In this document: one piece after another, positions 53,015-61,397 of the stretch | How positions within the stretch are numbered: the stretch's first letter is position 1 | How the letters are laid out: every line of letters begins with the position of its first letter | From: Streptomyces marinisediminis | GTDB lineage: Bacteria; Actinomycetota; Actinomycetes; Streptomycetales; Streptomycetaceae | Assembly (NCBI RefSeq): GCF_026262575.1 | Contig: NZ_JAPKFL010000015.1 | Coordinates: 62,001-126,000, forward strand | Direction: 5' to 3' | Length of the DNA stretch: 64,000 nucleotides | Program-made: the position numbers and the translations under genes | The notes under the pieces: model-generated | Told to the model about the DNA's origin: nothing | Databases searched by the model: none | The model's input: the letters and a program-made list of their open reading frames with translations, nothing else

Positions 53015-53040
53015 GTTTCCCCCTGCCGGGCCGGGGGAAC
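53015..53040 (+). promoter_or_regulatory. SigB-like promoter of the LLM gene (one mismatch)
   Basis: GTTT (53015-53018), 16 bases, then GGGAAC (53035-53040). The -10 differs from GGGTAC at one base. The start codon is 11 bases further. Confidence 0.4.
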
Positions 53041-53050
53041 CGCGAGGCGA

Positions 53051-54025
53051 ATGGTGCACTTCGGATACACGATGATGACCGAGCAGGCCGGCCCCACCGA
53101 CCTCGTCGACCACGTGGTGCTCGCGGAGGAGGCGGGCTTCGACTTCTCCGTCACCTCCGACCACTACTTCCCCTGGCTCACCTCCCAGGGCCACGCACCC
53201 CACGCCTGGACGGTGCTGGGCGCCGCCGCGCAGGCCACCTCCCGCATCCCCCTGATGACCTACGTGACCTGCCCGTCCATCCGCTACCACCCGGCGGTCG
53301 TCGCGCAGAAGGCCGCCACCTTGCAACTTCTGTCCCGCGGCCGCTTCCGGCTGGGCCTGGGCGCGGGCGAGAACCTCAACGAGCACGTCGTCGGCGGCGG
53401 CTGGCCCCCGGTGGACGTGCGCCACGAGATGCTCGACGAGGCCGTCCACATCATCCGCAGCCTCTTCGCCGGCGGCTACGTCAACCACCACGGCACCCAC
53501 TTCGACGTGGAGTCCGCCAAGCTGTGGGACCTGCCCGAGCAGGCCGTCCCCATCGGCATCGCCGTCTCGGGGGAGCAGTCCTGCCGCCTGGCCGGCCGCC
53601 TGGCGGACCTCCTCATCGCCACCGAGCCCAAACCCGACCTGCTGGCCGCCTTCGACCGCCACGGCGGCAGCGGCAAACCCCGCGTCGGGCAGCTCCCGGT
53701 CTCCTTCGACACCGACCGGGAGGCCGCCATCAACCGCGCCCACGACCAGTTCCGGTGGTTCGGCAGCGGCTGGAAGGTCAACTCCGAACTTCCCGGCCCC
53801 GCCGCCTTCGCCGCCGCCACCCAGTTCGTCCGGCGCGAGGACGTCGCCGAGTCCATCCCCTGCGGGGACGACCCCGACCGCTTCATCGCCGCGGTCAAGC
53901 CCTACGTCGACGCCGGGTTCACCGAGGTCGCGCTCGTCCAGATCGGCGGCGAGACCCAGCCGCGGTTCCTGCGCTGGGCCGAGGAGACCCTGCTGCCCGC
54001 CCTGCGCAGCACCTGGCCGAGCTGA
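53051..54025 (+). CDS. LLM-class F420-dependent oxidoreductase (TIGR03557-like)
   Basis: A 324-residue luciferase-like barrel enzyme expected to use coenzyme F420. Signature stretches are VHFGYTMMTEQAGPTDLVDHV, SVTSDHYFPWLTSQGHAPHAW and GLGAGENLNEHVVGGGWP, which resemble the F420-dependent glucose-6-phosphate dehydrogenase-related group. The true substrate is unknown; such enzymes often act in redox stress responses. The ATG at 53051 is close behind the putative promoter and has CGAGGCG upstream. Confidence 0.88.
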   Translation: MVHFGYTMMTEQAGPTDLVDHVVLAEEAGFDFSVTSDHYFPWLTSQGHAPHAWTVLGAAAQATSRIPLMTYVTCPSIRYHPAVVAQKAATLQLLSRGRFRLGLGAGENLNEHVVGGGWPPVDVRHEMLDEAVHIIRSLFAGGYVNHHGTHFDVESAKLWDLPEQAVPIGIAVSGEQSCRLAGRLADLLIATEPKPDLLAAFDRHGGSGKPRVGQLPVSFDTDREAAINRAHDQFRWFGSGWKVNSELPGPAAFAAATQFVRREDVAESIPCGDDPDRFIAAVKPYVDAGFTEVALVQIGGETQPRFLRWAEETLLPALRSTWPS

Positions 54026-54026
54026 C

Positions 54027-54051
54027 GTGTGCCCGGCCGGGCGGCGGGTAC
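54027..54051 (+). promoter_or_regulatory. SigB-type promoter of the small acidic protein
   Basis: GTGT (54027-54030), 15 bases, then GGGTAC (54046-54051): a full match to GNNT-N14-16-GGGTAY. It begins two bases after the LLM stop codon and lies 41 bases before the next ATG. Confidence 0.65.
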
Positions 54052-54091
54052 CGCGAGCAGGGTAGGAGCCACACGATCAGGAGGTGCCGCC

Positions 54092-54397
54092 ATGGCCCAC
54101 GACGACCGGGAGCCCGACGACCCCGACGACAGGGAAGCGGCCGCGGAGACACCCGACGAGGGCGAGGAACCCTCCCACATCGGCAAGGCCGACAGCTCCG
54201 CCGTGGCCGGCAGCGACATCCAGCAGCCCGAGATCGCCGAGGGCCCCGTCGAAGGGCTCCAGCCCGGCGAACGCGTCGAGCGCGGCCCCTGGCACCCCCC
54301 GGTGGAGGTGGACCCGCCCACCGACACCGACGTGCCCCGCGACGCCGCGGGCGAGCCCGACGCCGTCCGCCGCCAGCAGCGCGAGGGCGGCCCCTGA
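54092..54397 (+). CDS. Small acidic disordered protein
   Basis: A 101-residue, strongly acidic protein with no hydrophobic core (AHDDREPDDPDDREAAAETP, then IGKADSSAVAG and GERVERGPWHPPVEVDPPTD). It is probably intrinsically disordered. I do not recognise the family. The very good ribosome binding site AGGAGGTG and the full SigB-type promoter support a real, stress-induced gene. It might protect proteins or nucleoids in dry or salt stress, but this is only inferred. Confidence 0.75.
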   Translation: MAHDDREPDDPDDREAAAETPDEGEEPSHIGKADSSAVAGSDIQQPEIAEGPVEGLQPGERVERGPWHPPVEVDPPTDTDVPRDAAGEPDAVRRQQREGGP

Positions 54398-54442
54398 GCC
54401 CCGCGCGGCGCGCGGGCGGCCGGCGGCGACCCGGCCGCGGAG

Positions 54443-54489
54443 GCGATCCGGGCGGCGGCCCCACACCGCGGGGCCGCCGCCCGGATCGC
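54443..54489. terminator. 20-bp perfect bidirectional terminator
   Basis: Perfect 20-base arms (54443-54462 and 54470-54489) with a 7-base loop lie between the acidic-protein gene and the opposing YihY gene. Confidence 0.88.
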
Positions 54490-54511
54490 GCCGTGCGGCC
54501 AGGCGGACGGC

Positions 54512-55486
54512 CTAGTCGAACTTCCGGGTGTCCCGGGGCTCGGCGTACGGCTCCTCCTGCGGCGGGTGACCCGCCTCGATCGCCCGTCCGCGCTCCAGCT
54601 CGGCGTTGAGCTCCAGCCCCAGCAGGAGCGCCGTGTTGGAGATCCACAGCCACACCAGGAAGATGATCACCGCGGCGAGACTGCCGTAGGTCTTGTCGTA
54701 GTTGCCGAAGTTCGCCACGTACAGGGCGAAGAGCGCCGACGCGAGCAGCCACAGCAGCACCGCCAGCAACCCGCCCGGCGTCACCCACCGGAACGGCCGC
54801 TTGACGTTCGGCGCCGCCCAGTACAGCACCGAGAACACGAGGCTCACCAGCAGCACCAGCACCGGCCACTTGGCGATGCTCCACACCGTGACGGCCGTGT
54901 CGCCCACCCCCAGCACGTCACCGGCCCGCTGCGCCAGCCCGCCGGTGAACACCACGCCCACCGCCGTCACCGCCAGCAGCAGCACCGTCACCAGCGTGAT
55001 GCCCAGCCGCGTCGGAATGGTCTTCCACACCGGGCGGCCCTCCCGGATGTCGTAGACCGCGTTGCCCGCCCGCATGAACGCCGCGACGTACCCCGACGCC
55101 GACCACAGCGCCACGGCGAGCCCCAGCACCAGCGCCAGTCCCGCCTGCCCCTGGCCGTCCCGCAACTGCTCCAGCATGCTGGTCAGCACGTCGCGCACCG
55201 CCCCGGGCGCCATGCTGCCCACGTTGTCGATCAGCGGCTGGATGGCCGGACCGCCCACCAGGCCAAGCACCGACACCAGCGCCAGCAGCGCCGGGAAGAT
55301 CGACAGCACGCCGTAGTAGGTCAGCGCCGCCGCCCAGTCCAGAAGGTTGTCCTCCTTGAACTCCCGGCCCGTCTGCTTCAACGCGCTCTTCCACGACCGC
55401 CGCGGCAGATCCGTCGGCTTCCTCGGCGCCGCCTCCCGGTCCTCCGGGGGCCGCGCCTCCCGGCCGCCGTCTCGGTCTCCCGCCAT
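54512..55486 (-). CDS. YihY/BrkB-family inner membrane protein
   Basis: A 324-residue membrane protein. After a charged N-terminus come the family's SWKSALKQTGREFKEDNLLDWAAALTYYGVL and LFPALLALVSVLGLVGG-type helices, then about four more segments, and YGSLAAVIIFLVWLWISNTALLLG before a charged tail. It was once thought to be ribonuclease BN, which is now rejected; the function is unknown. The ATG has AAGGAGAG upstream. A SigB-like promoter lies 70-90 bases ahead. Confidence 0.92.
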   Translation of the reverse strand: MAGDRDGGREARPPEDREAAPRKPTDLPRRSWKSALKQTGREFKEDNLLDWAAALTYYGVLSIFPALLALVSVLGLVGGPAIQPLIDNVGSMAPGAVRDVLTSMLEQLRDGQGQAGLALVLGLAVALWSASGYVAAFMRAGNAVYDIREGRPVWKTIPTRLGITLVTVLLLAVTAVGVVFTGGLAQRAGDVLGVGDTAVTVWSIAKWPVLVLLVSLVFSVLYWAAPNVKRPFRWVTPGGLLAVLLWLLASALFALYVANFGNYDKTYGSLAAVIIFLVWLWISNTALLLGLELNAELERGRAIEAGHPPQEEPYAEPRDTRKFD

Positions 55487-55553
55487 GGCACTCTCCTTCC
55501 GCCGGACCGACGCGTCCCGGCCGCCAGCGCGACCGGGCGCACTGACGCGCCGG

Positions 55554-55578
55554 GTAACCGTGCTCGCCCGGCGGAAAC
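55554..55578 (-). promoter_or_regulatory. SigB-like promoter of the YihY gene (one mismatch)
   Basis: On the minus strand GTTT (55578-55575), 15 bases, then GGTTAC (55559-55554). One base differs from GGGTAC. Confidence 0.45.
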
Positions 55579-55640
55579 GGACGGTCACACCCCCGCGCGC
55601 CTGGGCCCCGCCCACCCGTGCCGCCCGCGCCGTCCGGCCG

Positions 55641-55682
55641 TGCCGTCTGTGCTGTGCCGTCTGTGCTGCGCCGTCTGTGCCG
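55641..55682. repeat. Three tandem 14-bp repeats
   Basis: TGCCGTCTGTGCTG occurs twice exactly (55641-55654 and 55655-55668), then once with two changes (55669-55682). The array ends 31 bases before the phosphoesterase start. Copy number may vary between strains. Confidence 0.85.
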
Positions 55683-55713
55683 GGCCGCCCGCCGCGCCGG
55701 CGGCCCCGCTACC

Positions 55714-56232
55714 GTGGTGCGGGTGCTGCTCCTGCTGACCTCCGACACCCACGTCCCCCGCCGCGCCCGTCGGCTGCCCGACGAGCTGCTCGCCCGGGTC
55801 GAGGAGGCCGACGTGGTCGTGCACGCCGGCGACTGGGTCGACACCGCCACCCTCGACCTCCTCCACGCCCGCGCCCGCCGGCTGATCGCGGTGTACGGCA
55901 ACAACGACGGCCCCGAGCTGCGCTCGCGCCTGCCCGAAGTGGCCCGCGCCGAGCTGGCCGGGCTGCGCCTGGCCGTCGTCCACGAGACCGGACCCGCCCG
56001 CGGGCGCGAGCAGCGCTGTGCCGCACGCTTCCCCGACACCGACGTCCTCGTCTTCGGCCACAGCCACATCCCGTGGGACACCCACGCGCCCGGCGGTCCG
56101 CGTCTGCTCAACCCCGGCTCACCCACCGACCGGCGCCGCCAGCCGTACTGCACCTACCTCACCGCGCGCGTCGCCGACGCCCGCCTCACCGACGTCACCC
56201 TCCACCGCCTGCCCCCGCGCCGTCCACGCTGA
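55714..56232 (+). CDS. YfcE/MJ0936-type metallophosphoesterase
   Basis: A 172-residue two-metal phosphodiesterase. The ordered motifs are SDTHVPRR, VHAGDWVD, YGNNDGPELR, VVHETG and FGHSHIPWDTH, followed by LLNPGSPTDRR. Relatives hydrolyse phosphodiesters such as cyclic nucleotides; the physiological substrate is unknown. Two GTG codons at 55714 and 55717 can serve as start; the frame is open upstream through the tandem repeats but is not protein-like there. Confidence 0.9.
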   Translation: MVRVLLLLTSDTHVPRRARRLPDELLARVEEADVVVHAGDWVDTATLDLLHARARRLIAVYGNNDGPELRSRLPEVARAELAGLRLAVVHETGPARGREQRCAARFPDTDVLVFGHSHIPWDTHAPGGPRLLNPGSPTDRRRQPYCTYLTARVADARLTDVTLHRLPPRRPR

Positions 56233-56236
56233 GCGG

Positions 56237-57076
56237 TCACCCCCCGTCCCCGCCCACCTCCACGTACTCCCCGCGGCGGCAGCGCAGCACCCGCCCGGCG
56301 GTGCCGTGGGCCCGGGTCGCGGCCAGGAAGTCCGCCAGCGGCGAGCGCATCACCCGGTACTCCTCGTAGTGCACCGGCAGCACCTTCCGCGGCGCCACCA
56401 CATCCACCCAGCGCGCGCCCTGCTCGCCGTCCATCGTCACCGTCCACCGCCCCGCCAGCTCCGTGCCTCCCAGGTGCACCGCCCCCACGTCCAGGGCGGG
56501 AAACCGCCGCGCCACCTCCCGCAGCCCGTCGAACACCAGCGTGTCGCCCGACAGGCAGACCCGCACGCGCGGCCGCCCACCCGCCGGCCCGAACTCCAGC
56601 ACGCTGCCCATCACCGGGGGCAGCGCCGCCCGCAGCAGCCGGTTCCCCGCGTGGCGGCCCGGCAGCGAGGTCACCCGTACGGCCGTCCCGTCCTTCACCA
56701 GCGTCCGCGCCTGCCACGTCCGCAGCCCCACCGCGCGCGGGAAGCCGTGCCGGCCCCGCAGCCGCCGCGCCGCGTGCGGCGTGGTGACCACCGGCACCCG
56801 GCGCGGCAGCCCGCGCCGCGCCCGCCGGTCGAAGTGGTCGCCGTGCAGGTGCGAGAGCACCACCGCGTCCGCCCCCGCCACCTCCGACACCCCCACCGCC
56901 GGTTCCACCAGACGCGGCGAGAACAGGCCCTTCCCCAGATAGGCCCGCTCCCCGCGGTGCAGGAAGTTGGGGTCCGTCAGCAGCGTCAGCGGCCCGTACC
57001 GGATCAGCAGCGTCGCGTTGCCCACGAAGAAGATCTGCGCCCGGCCCTCGGCCGGGGGCTCGCTCGGTACAGGCAT
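56237..57076 (-). CDS. Metallo-beta-lactamase-fold hydrolase (UlaG/NAPE-PLD-like)
   Basis: A 279-residue metal-dependent hydrolase. The zinc motif is VVLSHLHGDHFDRRARRGLP, with earlier VGNATLLIRYGPLTLLTDPNF and later CLSGDTLVFDG and VLPVHYEEY as further ligands. It resembles UlaG- and NAPE-PLD-like enzymes acting on lactones or phosphodiesters; the substrate is unknown. The ATG has AGGAAGCGAGG upstream. Its stop codon is 4 bases from that of the convergent phosphoesterase, so no terminator fits between them. Confidence 0.9.
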   Translation of the reverse strand: MPVPSEPPAEGRAQIFFVGNATLLIRYGPLTLLTDPNFLHRGERAYLGKGLFSPRLVEPAVGVSEVAGADAVVLSHLHGDHFDRRARRGLPRRVPVVTTPHAARRLRGRHGFPRAVGLRTWQARTLVKDGTAVRVTSLPGRHAGNRLLRAALPPVMGSVLEFGPAGGRPRVRVCLSGDTLVFDGLREVARRFPALDVGAVHLGGTELAGRWTVTMDGEQGARWVDVVAPRKVLPVHYEEYRVMRSPLADFLAATRAHGTAGRVLRCRRGEYVEVGGDGG

Positions 57077-57130
57077 GTCGACACCTCGCTTCCTGGACGC
57101 CCGGGTCGCCGCTCGGCGCCCCCGGCCGGA

Positions 57131-57155
57131 GTACCCCGCGCCCGCTCCGCTACCC
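57131..57155 (-). promoter_or_regulatory. SigB-type promoter of the MBL-fold gene
   Basis: On the minus strand GGGT (57155-57152), 15 bases, then GGGTAC (57136-57131), fitting GNNT-N14-16-GGGTAY. The ATG is 55 bases downstream. The -35 is the weaker half. Confidence 0.45.
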
Positions 57156-57225
57156 CCGCGCCCGGAGCCTCGCGCTCCGCGCCGCCTCGTCCCGCGCCGC
57201 CGCCTGGCCCCGCCCGCCGCGCCGC

Positions 57226-58446
57226 TCAGCGCCCGGCGCGCCGCAGCGCTCCGGCGGCCCGGTCGCGCAACCGCCGCGCCCGCCGCTGCAAGCGGTCCCA
57301 GCGCGGATACCGGTCCCGCCGCTCCGTCGAGTAGCGGTCCAGCTCCTCGGCCAGCCGCATCGACCGCTTCTCCACGTCCAGCTCGTCCAGCACCCGGTCG
57401 ACCTCGGCCAGCAGCGCGCCGTGCAGTTGCCACTGCCGCGGATGCTCCCGGACCGTGGCCAGCAGCAGCTCCGCCACGTGCTCCCGGCTCGTCCGCGCCG
57501 CCGACAGCTCCGTCACCAGGAACGTCTCGGCCTCCTCGGCGCTGGTGCTGATCTGCGTCGTGATCAGCACCGCGTAGCTGTCCACCGCCCCGGCCATGTG
57601 CAAGAACAGCTCCCGCAGCGCCGACGCGACCGCGGGCGGGAAGAGGGGCTCGTCGGTGCGCTCCTTGGCCAGATCGGTCAGGCTGCGCGCCGTCACCCGC
57701 AGCACCACGGCGCAGATCTCCAGCGTGTCCAGCCCCGTGCGCAGCACGATCCGCGACAGCAGCCCCTCCTTGACCCGCGGGTTGAGCCGCACGCTCTCCT
57801 CCGCGCGGATCAGCGACGCGTCCACCTGGACGACGTCGTGATCCAGCCGGCGCGCCTGGTGCAACCGGGCCGCCGCGCGCTCCACCGTGGTGTGCCCCCC
57901 GATCTCGTCGGCCAGGTCCAGCAACAGCGCCCGCATGCGCCCCGCCAGCTCCTCGATCGCCTCCCCGGCCGACTCCACCCACACCGGCGGCAGGAAGACC
58001 GTGTTGAACAGCAACCCCACCGTCGCGCCGATCACCGTCTCCAGCACCCGCGACAGCGCCAAGTCCGTCGCGTGCGACACCCCCAGGACCAGCATCGCCG
58101 AGATCGCCACCTCGGGCACGAACTCGTTGACCCGCACCACGTGGCCCAGTACGAGCGCCGAGATGATCAGCAGTCCCAGGCTCCACCAGCTCAGCCCCAC
58201 CAGGGCGCTGAACCCCACCGCGATCAGCACCCCCGCCACCACCGCGTTCACCCGCCGCACCCCGCTGGTCAGCGTCGCGTACAGCGTCACCTGCACCACC
58301 AGCAGCGCGGTCAGCGGCGCGAGCAGCGGCGGCGGGCTGTCGCCCAGCAGCCACAGCGCGGCGACGTAGGCCAGCGTGGCCGCGGTGGCCGACCGCACCG
58401 TCTGCACCACCACCGGCTCATGCCGGCGCTGGACGAGCTTCACCAT
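57226..58446 (-). CDS. FUSC/aromatic-acid-exporter-like membrane protein
   Basis: A 406-residue protein. The N-terminal 160 residues hold six or so hydrophobic helices (AATLAYVAALWLLG, LTALLVVQVTLYATL, AVVAGVLIAVGFSALVGLSWW, ISAMLVLGVSHATDLAL and others), and the rest is a long helical cytoplasmic region ending in a very basic tail (RWDRLQRRARRLRDRAAGALRRAG). This is the layout of FUSC/ArAE-type permeases. Transported compounds are unknown. The ATG at 58446 is chosen; GTG codons at 58458 and 58470 are also possible and no site has a strong ribosome binding site. Confidence 0.78.
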   Translation of the reverse strand: MVKLVQRRHEPVVVQTVRSATAATLAYVAALWLLGDSPPPLLAPLTALLVVQVTLYATLTSGVRRVNAVVAGVLIAVGFSALVGLSWWSLGLLIISALVLGHVVRVNEFVPEVAISAMLVLGVSHATDLALSRVLETVIGATVGLLFNTVFLPPVWVESAGEAIEELAGRMRALLLDLADEIGGHTTVERAAARLHQARRLDHDVVQVDASLIRAEESVRLNPRVKEGLLSRIVLRTGLDTLEICAVVLRVTARSLTDLAKERTDEPLFPPAVASALRELFLHMAGAVDSYAVLITTQISTSAEEAETFLVTELSAARTSREHVAELLLATVREHPRQWQLHGALLAEVDRVLDELDVEKRSMRLAEELDRYSTERRDRYPRWDRLQRRARRLRDRAAGALRRAGR

Positions 58447-58974
58447 GGGTTCGGGCACTACCTGCGACACACTCAGCCTGTTCCCGCTCCGGGCGCACCC
58501 AGACCCCACCCCGGGCCAGGCGCCACCCGTATGCCACCCGTCCGGCCGCACCCGACGCCGCGCCACCCGCGCCCCCGCGCCTGGGAGAGGCGGCGGCACC
58601 GGCGGGAAGCTCCGCAGGGCAGGCGTCGGCCCCCGCCCGTCCCACGCGGCGGCCGGGGCGTCGAGGGGCCCGGCGGCCCGGCCCCCTCCGCGGTGCTCCG
58701 GCCAGAGCGTCGCCCGCCGCGACCCGGCGCGGACGCCCCGCCCCGCGACCTCGCCGCCGGGGCGCGCCCCCGCCCCTCCGCCGAGGCCACCGGGAACCGC
58801 CCGAGCCCCGCCACCCTCTCGTTGACCGGCTCCACCGCGCCCGGCTGCGGGCGCCGGCCGTTCCCGTCGGGCCGCACCGCCCCCACAGCCGTCCGTCCGG
58901 AGCGGCGAGGAGCCGGTGCGGGACGGCGCCCGTCCTCCGGCCGGCGGTCCGCCGGCCCGGCAGCCGGGCGTGCC
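58447..58974. other. Gene-free GC-rich region
   Basis: 528 bases between the FUSC-like gene and the antiporter stop. Several long frames exist on both strands but all are Pro/Arg/Ala-rich with no recognisable motif. Nothing else was seen. Confidence 0.4.
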
Positions 58975-60210
58975 TCACCCCGCCTCGCGCGGGCGCCCCC
59001 CGCTCTCGCGCTCCTCGTTCTTGCGGTAGAGGGTGAGCGCGGGAGTGGTGGTCATGCCGTGCACGACGGTGCTGACGGCGACCACCAGGCAGCCCACGGC
59101 CAGCACGGAGTGATGGGTGCCCAGGCGGTGGGCCTCCATCGTCAGGTAGAACAGCGCGGAGACACCGATGGGGCCGAACCAGCCGAGGAACAGCGCGTCC
59201 CGCCAGGCCAGTGACAGCGGCTTCTTCAGGGCGAGCACGATCGGCAGGCGGCGGAGCAGCAGCACCCCCACCGCCAGCAGTGCCAGCTTCCCGTACCCGA
59301 TTTCGCTCCACTCCCGCCACGGAAGCATCGCTCCGAAGACGGTGAACAGCGGCAGGACGATGAAGCGGTTGACCGCTTCGTCGTTGTCGTTCTCCGCCGC
59401 TCGTTCGCTGACCGTGCTGGTCGCGTTGAACGCCAGCCCGGCGACGAAGACCGCCAGGACCCCGTCCATCCGCATCAGCCCCGCCGCGCCGAGCACGAAC
59501 AGCGCCAGCAGCAGCGTGTACACCAGCAGCGGGCCGGACTGGATGGTGCGCTGCTTCTCCGCCGTGCGCAGCGCCGCCCCGGCCAGCGCGCCGGCCACCA
59601 CTCCGAAGACGACCGCCCCCAGCACCTGCCACAGCGACTCCGCCAGCGCCGCCCCGCCGTGGGTGGTCCCGGCGATGGCCACCGCGGCCAGCACCAGGGG
59701 CAGGGCCAGACCGTCGTTGGCGCCCGACTCCAAGGACAGCAGTTGCCGCGTCCGCCCGGTGATCTGCCGCTCGGCCGGTTCCCCGGTCACCACGCTGGAC
59801 GCGAGCACCGGGTCCGTCGGGCACAGGGCCGCACCCAGCAGCGCCGCCGCTCCCAGGCCGACGCCCAGGACGGCCGCGGAGAGCGCGGTGGTCACCAGCG
59901 CCATCCCCAGCATCGCCACCACCAGCAGCACCACCACCGGCCGGATCCGCGACCGCGCGACCCGGAAGGGATACCGCAGCGCCACCGCCATCACCGAGAC
60001 CGCCAGCAGCACGCGGGTCGCCTCGTGCAGCGGGCTGTGCTCCGTCATCACGGTGGGCACATCCACGATGCCCAGCACCTCGGGACCCACGCACACCCCC
60101 ACCAGCAGAGCCAGCAGGGGCCCGCTCACCGGCCCCCGCTGCACCTGCGAGGAGAGCACCGCCACCACCAGCGCCAGACCCGCGGCGATCGTGAGGAGTT
60201 CGTCGAGCAT
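58975..60210 (-). CDS. CPA1-type sodium/proton antiporter
   Basis: A 411-residue transporter with about 12 hydrophobic helices. The ion-binding core is visible as ALCPTDPVLASSVVTG and LSLESGANDGLALPLVL, the latter holding the adjacent Asn-Asp pair of CPA antiporters; GWFGPIGVSALFY is also conserved. It would exchange sodium or potassium for protons and help in pH or salt homeostasis. It lacks the long cytoplasmic C-terminal domain of many CPA1 proteins. The N-terminus MLDELLTIAAGLALV leads directly into the first helix. Confidence 0.92.
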   Translation of the reverse strand: MLDELLTIAAGLALVVAVLSSQVQRGPVSGPLLALLVGVCVGPEVLGIVDVPTVMTEHSPLHEATRVLLAVSVMAVALRYPFRVARSRIRPVVVLLVVAMLGMALVTTALSAAVLGVGLGAAALLGAALCPTDPVLASSVVTGEPAERQITGRTRQLLSLESGANDGLALPLVLAAVAIAGTTHGGAALAESLWQVLGAVVFGVVAGALAGAALRTAEKQRTIQSGPLLVYTLLLALFVLGAAGLMRMDGVLAVFVAGLAFNATSTVSERAAENDNDEAVNRFIVLPLFTVFGAMLPWREWSEIGYGKLALLAVGVLLLRRLPIVLALKKPLSLAWRDALFLGWFGPIGVSALFYLTMEAHRLGTHHSVLAVGCLVVAVSTVVHGMTTTPALTLYRKNEERESGGRPREAG

Positions 60211-60473
60211 GCCCGTGCGGCTGCCCCGCGCCGCTCCCTCTCACGCCTCCGCGCCCACCAGGTACCCCCGATGGCCCACCCCCGCCAGACGACGTTCTCG
60301 TCCCCAGCGAAACCACCACGCCACCGCGCGAACGGCGCCGTGTCGGCCCCCACCCGGCCGACGCGCTCGCCCGGGTGCCGGCTCGGACGGGTCCGGTGTA
60401 CGGCCACGTGGAGCGGCGCGCGGGCGGCGTGTGGCGGCACCGCGTGCCGAAGGGCGGTGCGCGGGGCGCCCGT

Positions 60474-61397
60474 TCACCGCCGCGTCGGCAGCTCCGTCAG
60501 GCCGGCGAGTTCGGCGTCGGTGGCCGGTCTGAGGGTGGACAGGAGGTGCCGGGCCGCGGGCAGGTCGGCGTGCGGGCCGTCGACCGTCACGGTGTAGACG
60601 AGGCCGCCGTGACGCAGGCGCAGTTCGTGGCGCTCGTAGGCGCCGTGGTAGGTCACGAGCTGGCGGCCCGCACCGTCGTCCGTGCAGTGGATCGGCTCAC
60701 CGAGGGGGGCCGGGCAGCCGTGCGCGTCGACGCGCCGGGTGTCGTACCCCGCGCGGCGCACGCCGAGGTGCAGCCGTGCGGACGGCGAGCGCTCGTACTC
60801 GGCGCCGAATCCGTCCTCGCTCGCGCCCAGGACGTGCAGGGTGTAACCCGGCGGCGGCTCACCGACCCGCAGCATGGCACGGTCCACGCCGTTGGCGGAG
60901 AGCCACTCGCTCAGCGTGGGAGGCTGCGTGGCCGCCCACGCGGCGTACGCCCCACCGGCGGCGAGGGCGGTCGCCGCCCCGAGGGCGGCCAGCCGGACCC
61001 GGGTGCCGGGGAGGAAGAGCGCGGCCGCGAGCGCGTAGCAGGCGCCCCCGGCCGGGTAGAACAGCACGCCGATCTGCCAGCGGTCGATCGTGAGGCTGAC
61101 GACTGCGGCCGCGAAGGCACCGGCCGTGCCGAGCGTGTAGACGCACGCCGCCCACGCCCACGCCCCGCGCGCCCGGCGCGTGAGCGGCACGAGCGTGCGG
61201 ACGGCCCGGCCGAGCCCCGCGAGCGCGGCCACCGCCAGCAGGACCACGCCGACCACGGCGGCGACGAACGGCGCCGCCCCACCGGAGAAGAGGGCGGCGG
61301 ACACCGCCGAGAACTGCACGCCGGTCAGGACGCAGCCGACCAGCCACACAGCCGACAGGTGTGCGAGTACGCGCCCCCGCTCCTTCTCCCGCGTCAC
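60474..61397 (-). CDS. Membrane protein with exported C-terminal domain
   Basis: A 307-residue protein I do not recognise. Five hydrophobic helices occupy the first 165 residues (for example LAHLSAVWLVGCVLTGVQF, AAVVGVVLLAVAALAGLG and YPAGGACYALAAALFLP). The last 130 residues form a soluble beta-rich domain with MLRVGEPPPGYTLHVLG, HGCPAPLGEPIHC (a likely disulfide) and VYTVTVDGPHADLPAARHLL, probably outside the cell. The GTG at 61397 is preferred; three GTG codons just upstream (to 61409) are alternatives. The reading frame stays open much further but without protein-like sequence. Confidence 0.68.
   Translation of the reverse strand: MTREKERGRVLAHLSAVWLVGCVLTGVQFSAVSAALFSGGAAPFVAAVVGVVLLAVAALAGLGRAVRTLVPLTRRARGAWAWAACVYTLGTAGAFAAAVVSLTIDRWQIGVLFYPAGGACYALAAALFLPGTRVRLAALGAATALAAGGAYAAWAATQPPTLSEWLSANGVDRAMLRVGEPPPGYTLHVLGASEDGFGAEYERSPSARLHLGVRRAGYDTRRVDAHGCPAPLGEPIHCTDDGAGRQLVTYHGAYERHELRLRHGGLVYTVTVDGPHADLPAARHLLSTLRPATDAELAGLTELPTRR

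Noticed and set aside
58376..58825. Plus-strand frame in the gap before the antiporter
   Set aside because: Starts antisense inside the FUSC-like gene and is composed of Pro/Arg/Ala with no motif or ribosome binding site.
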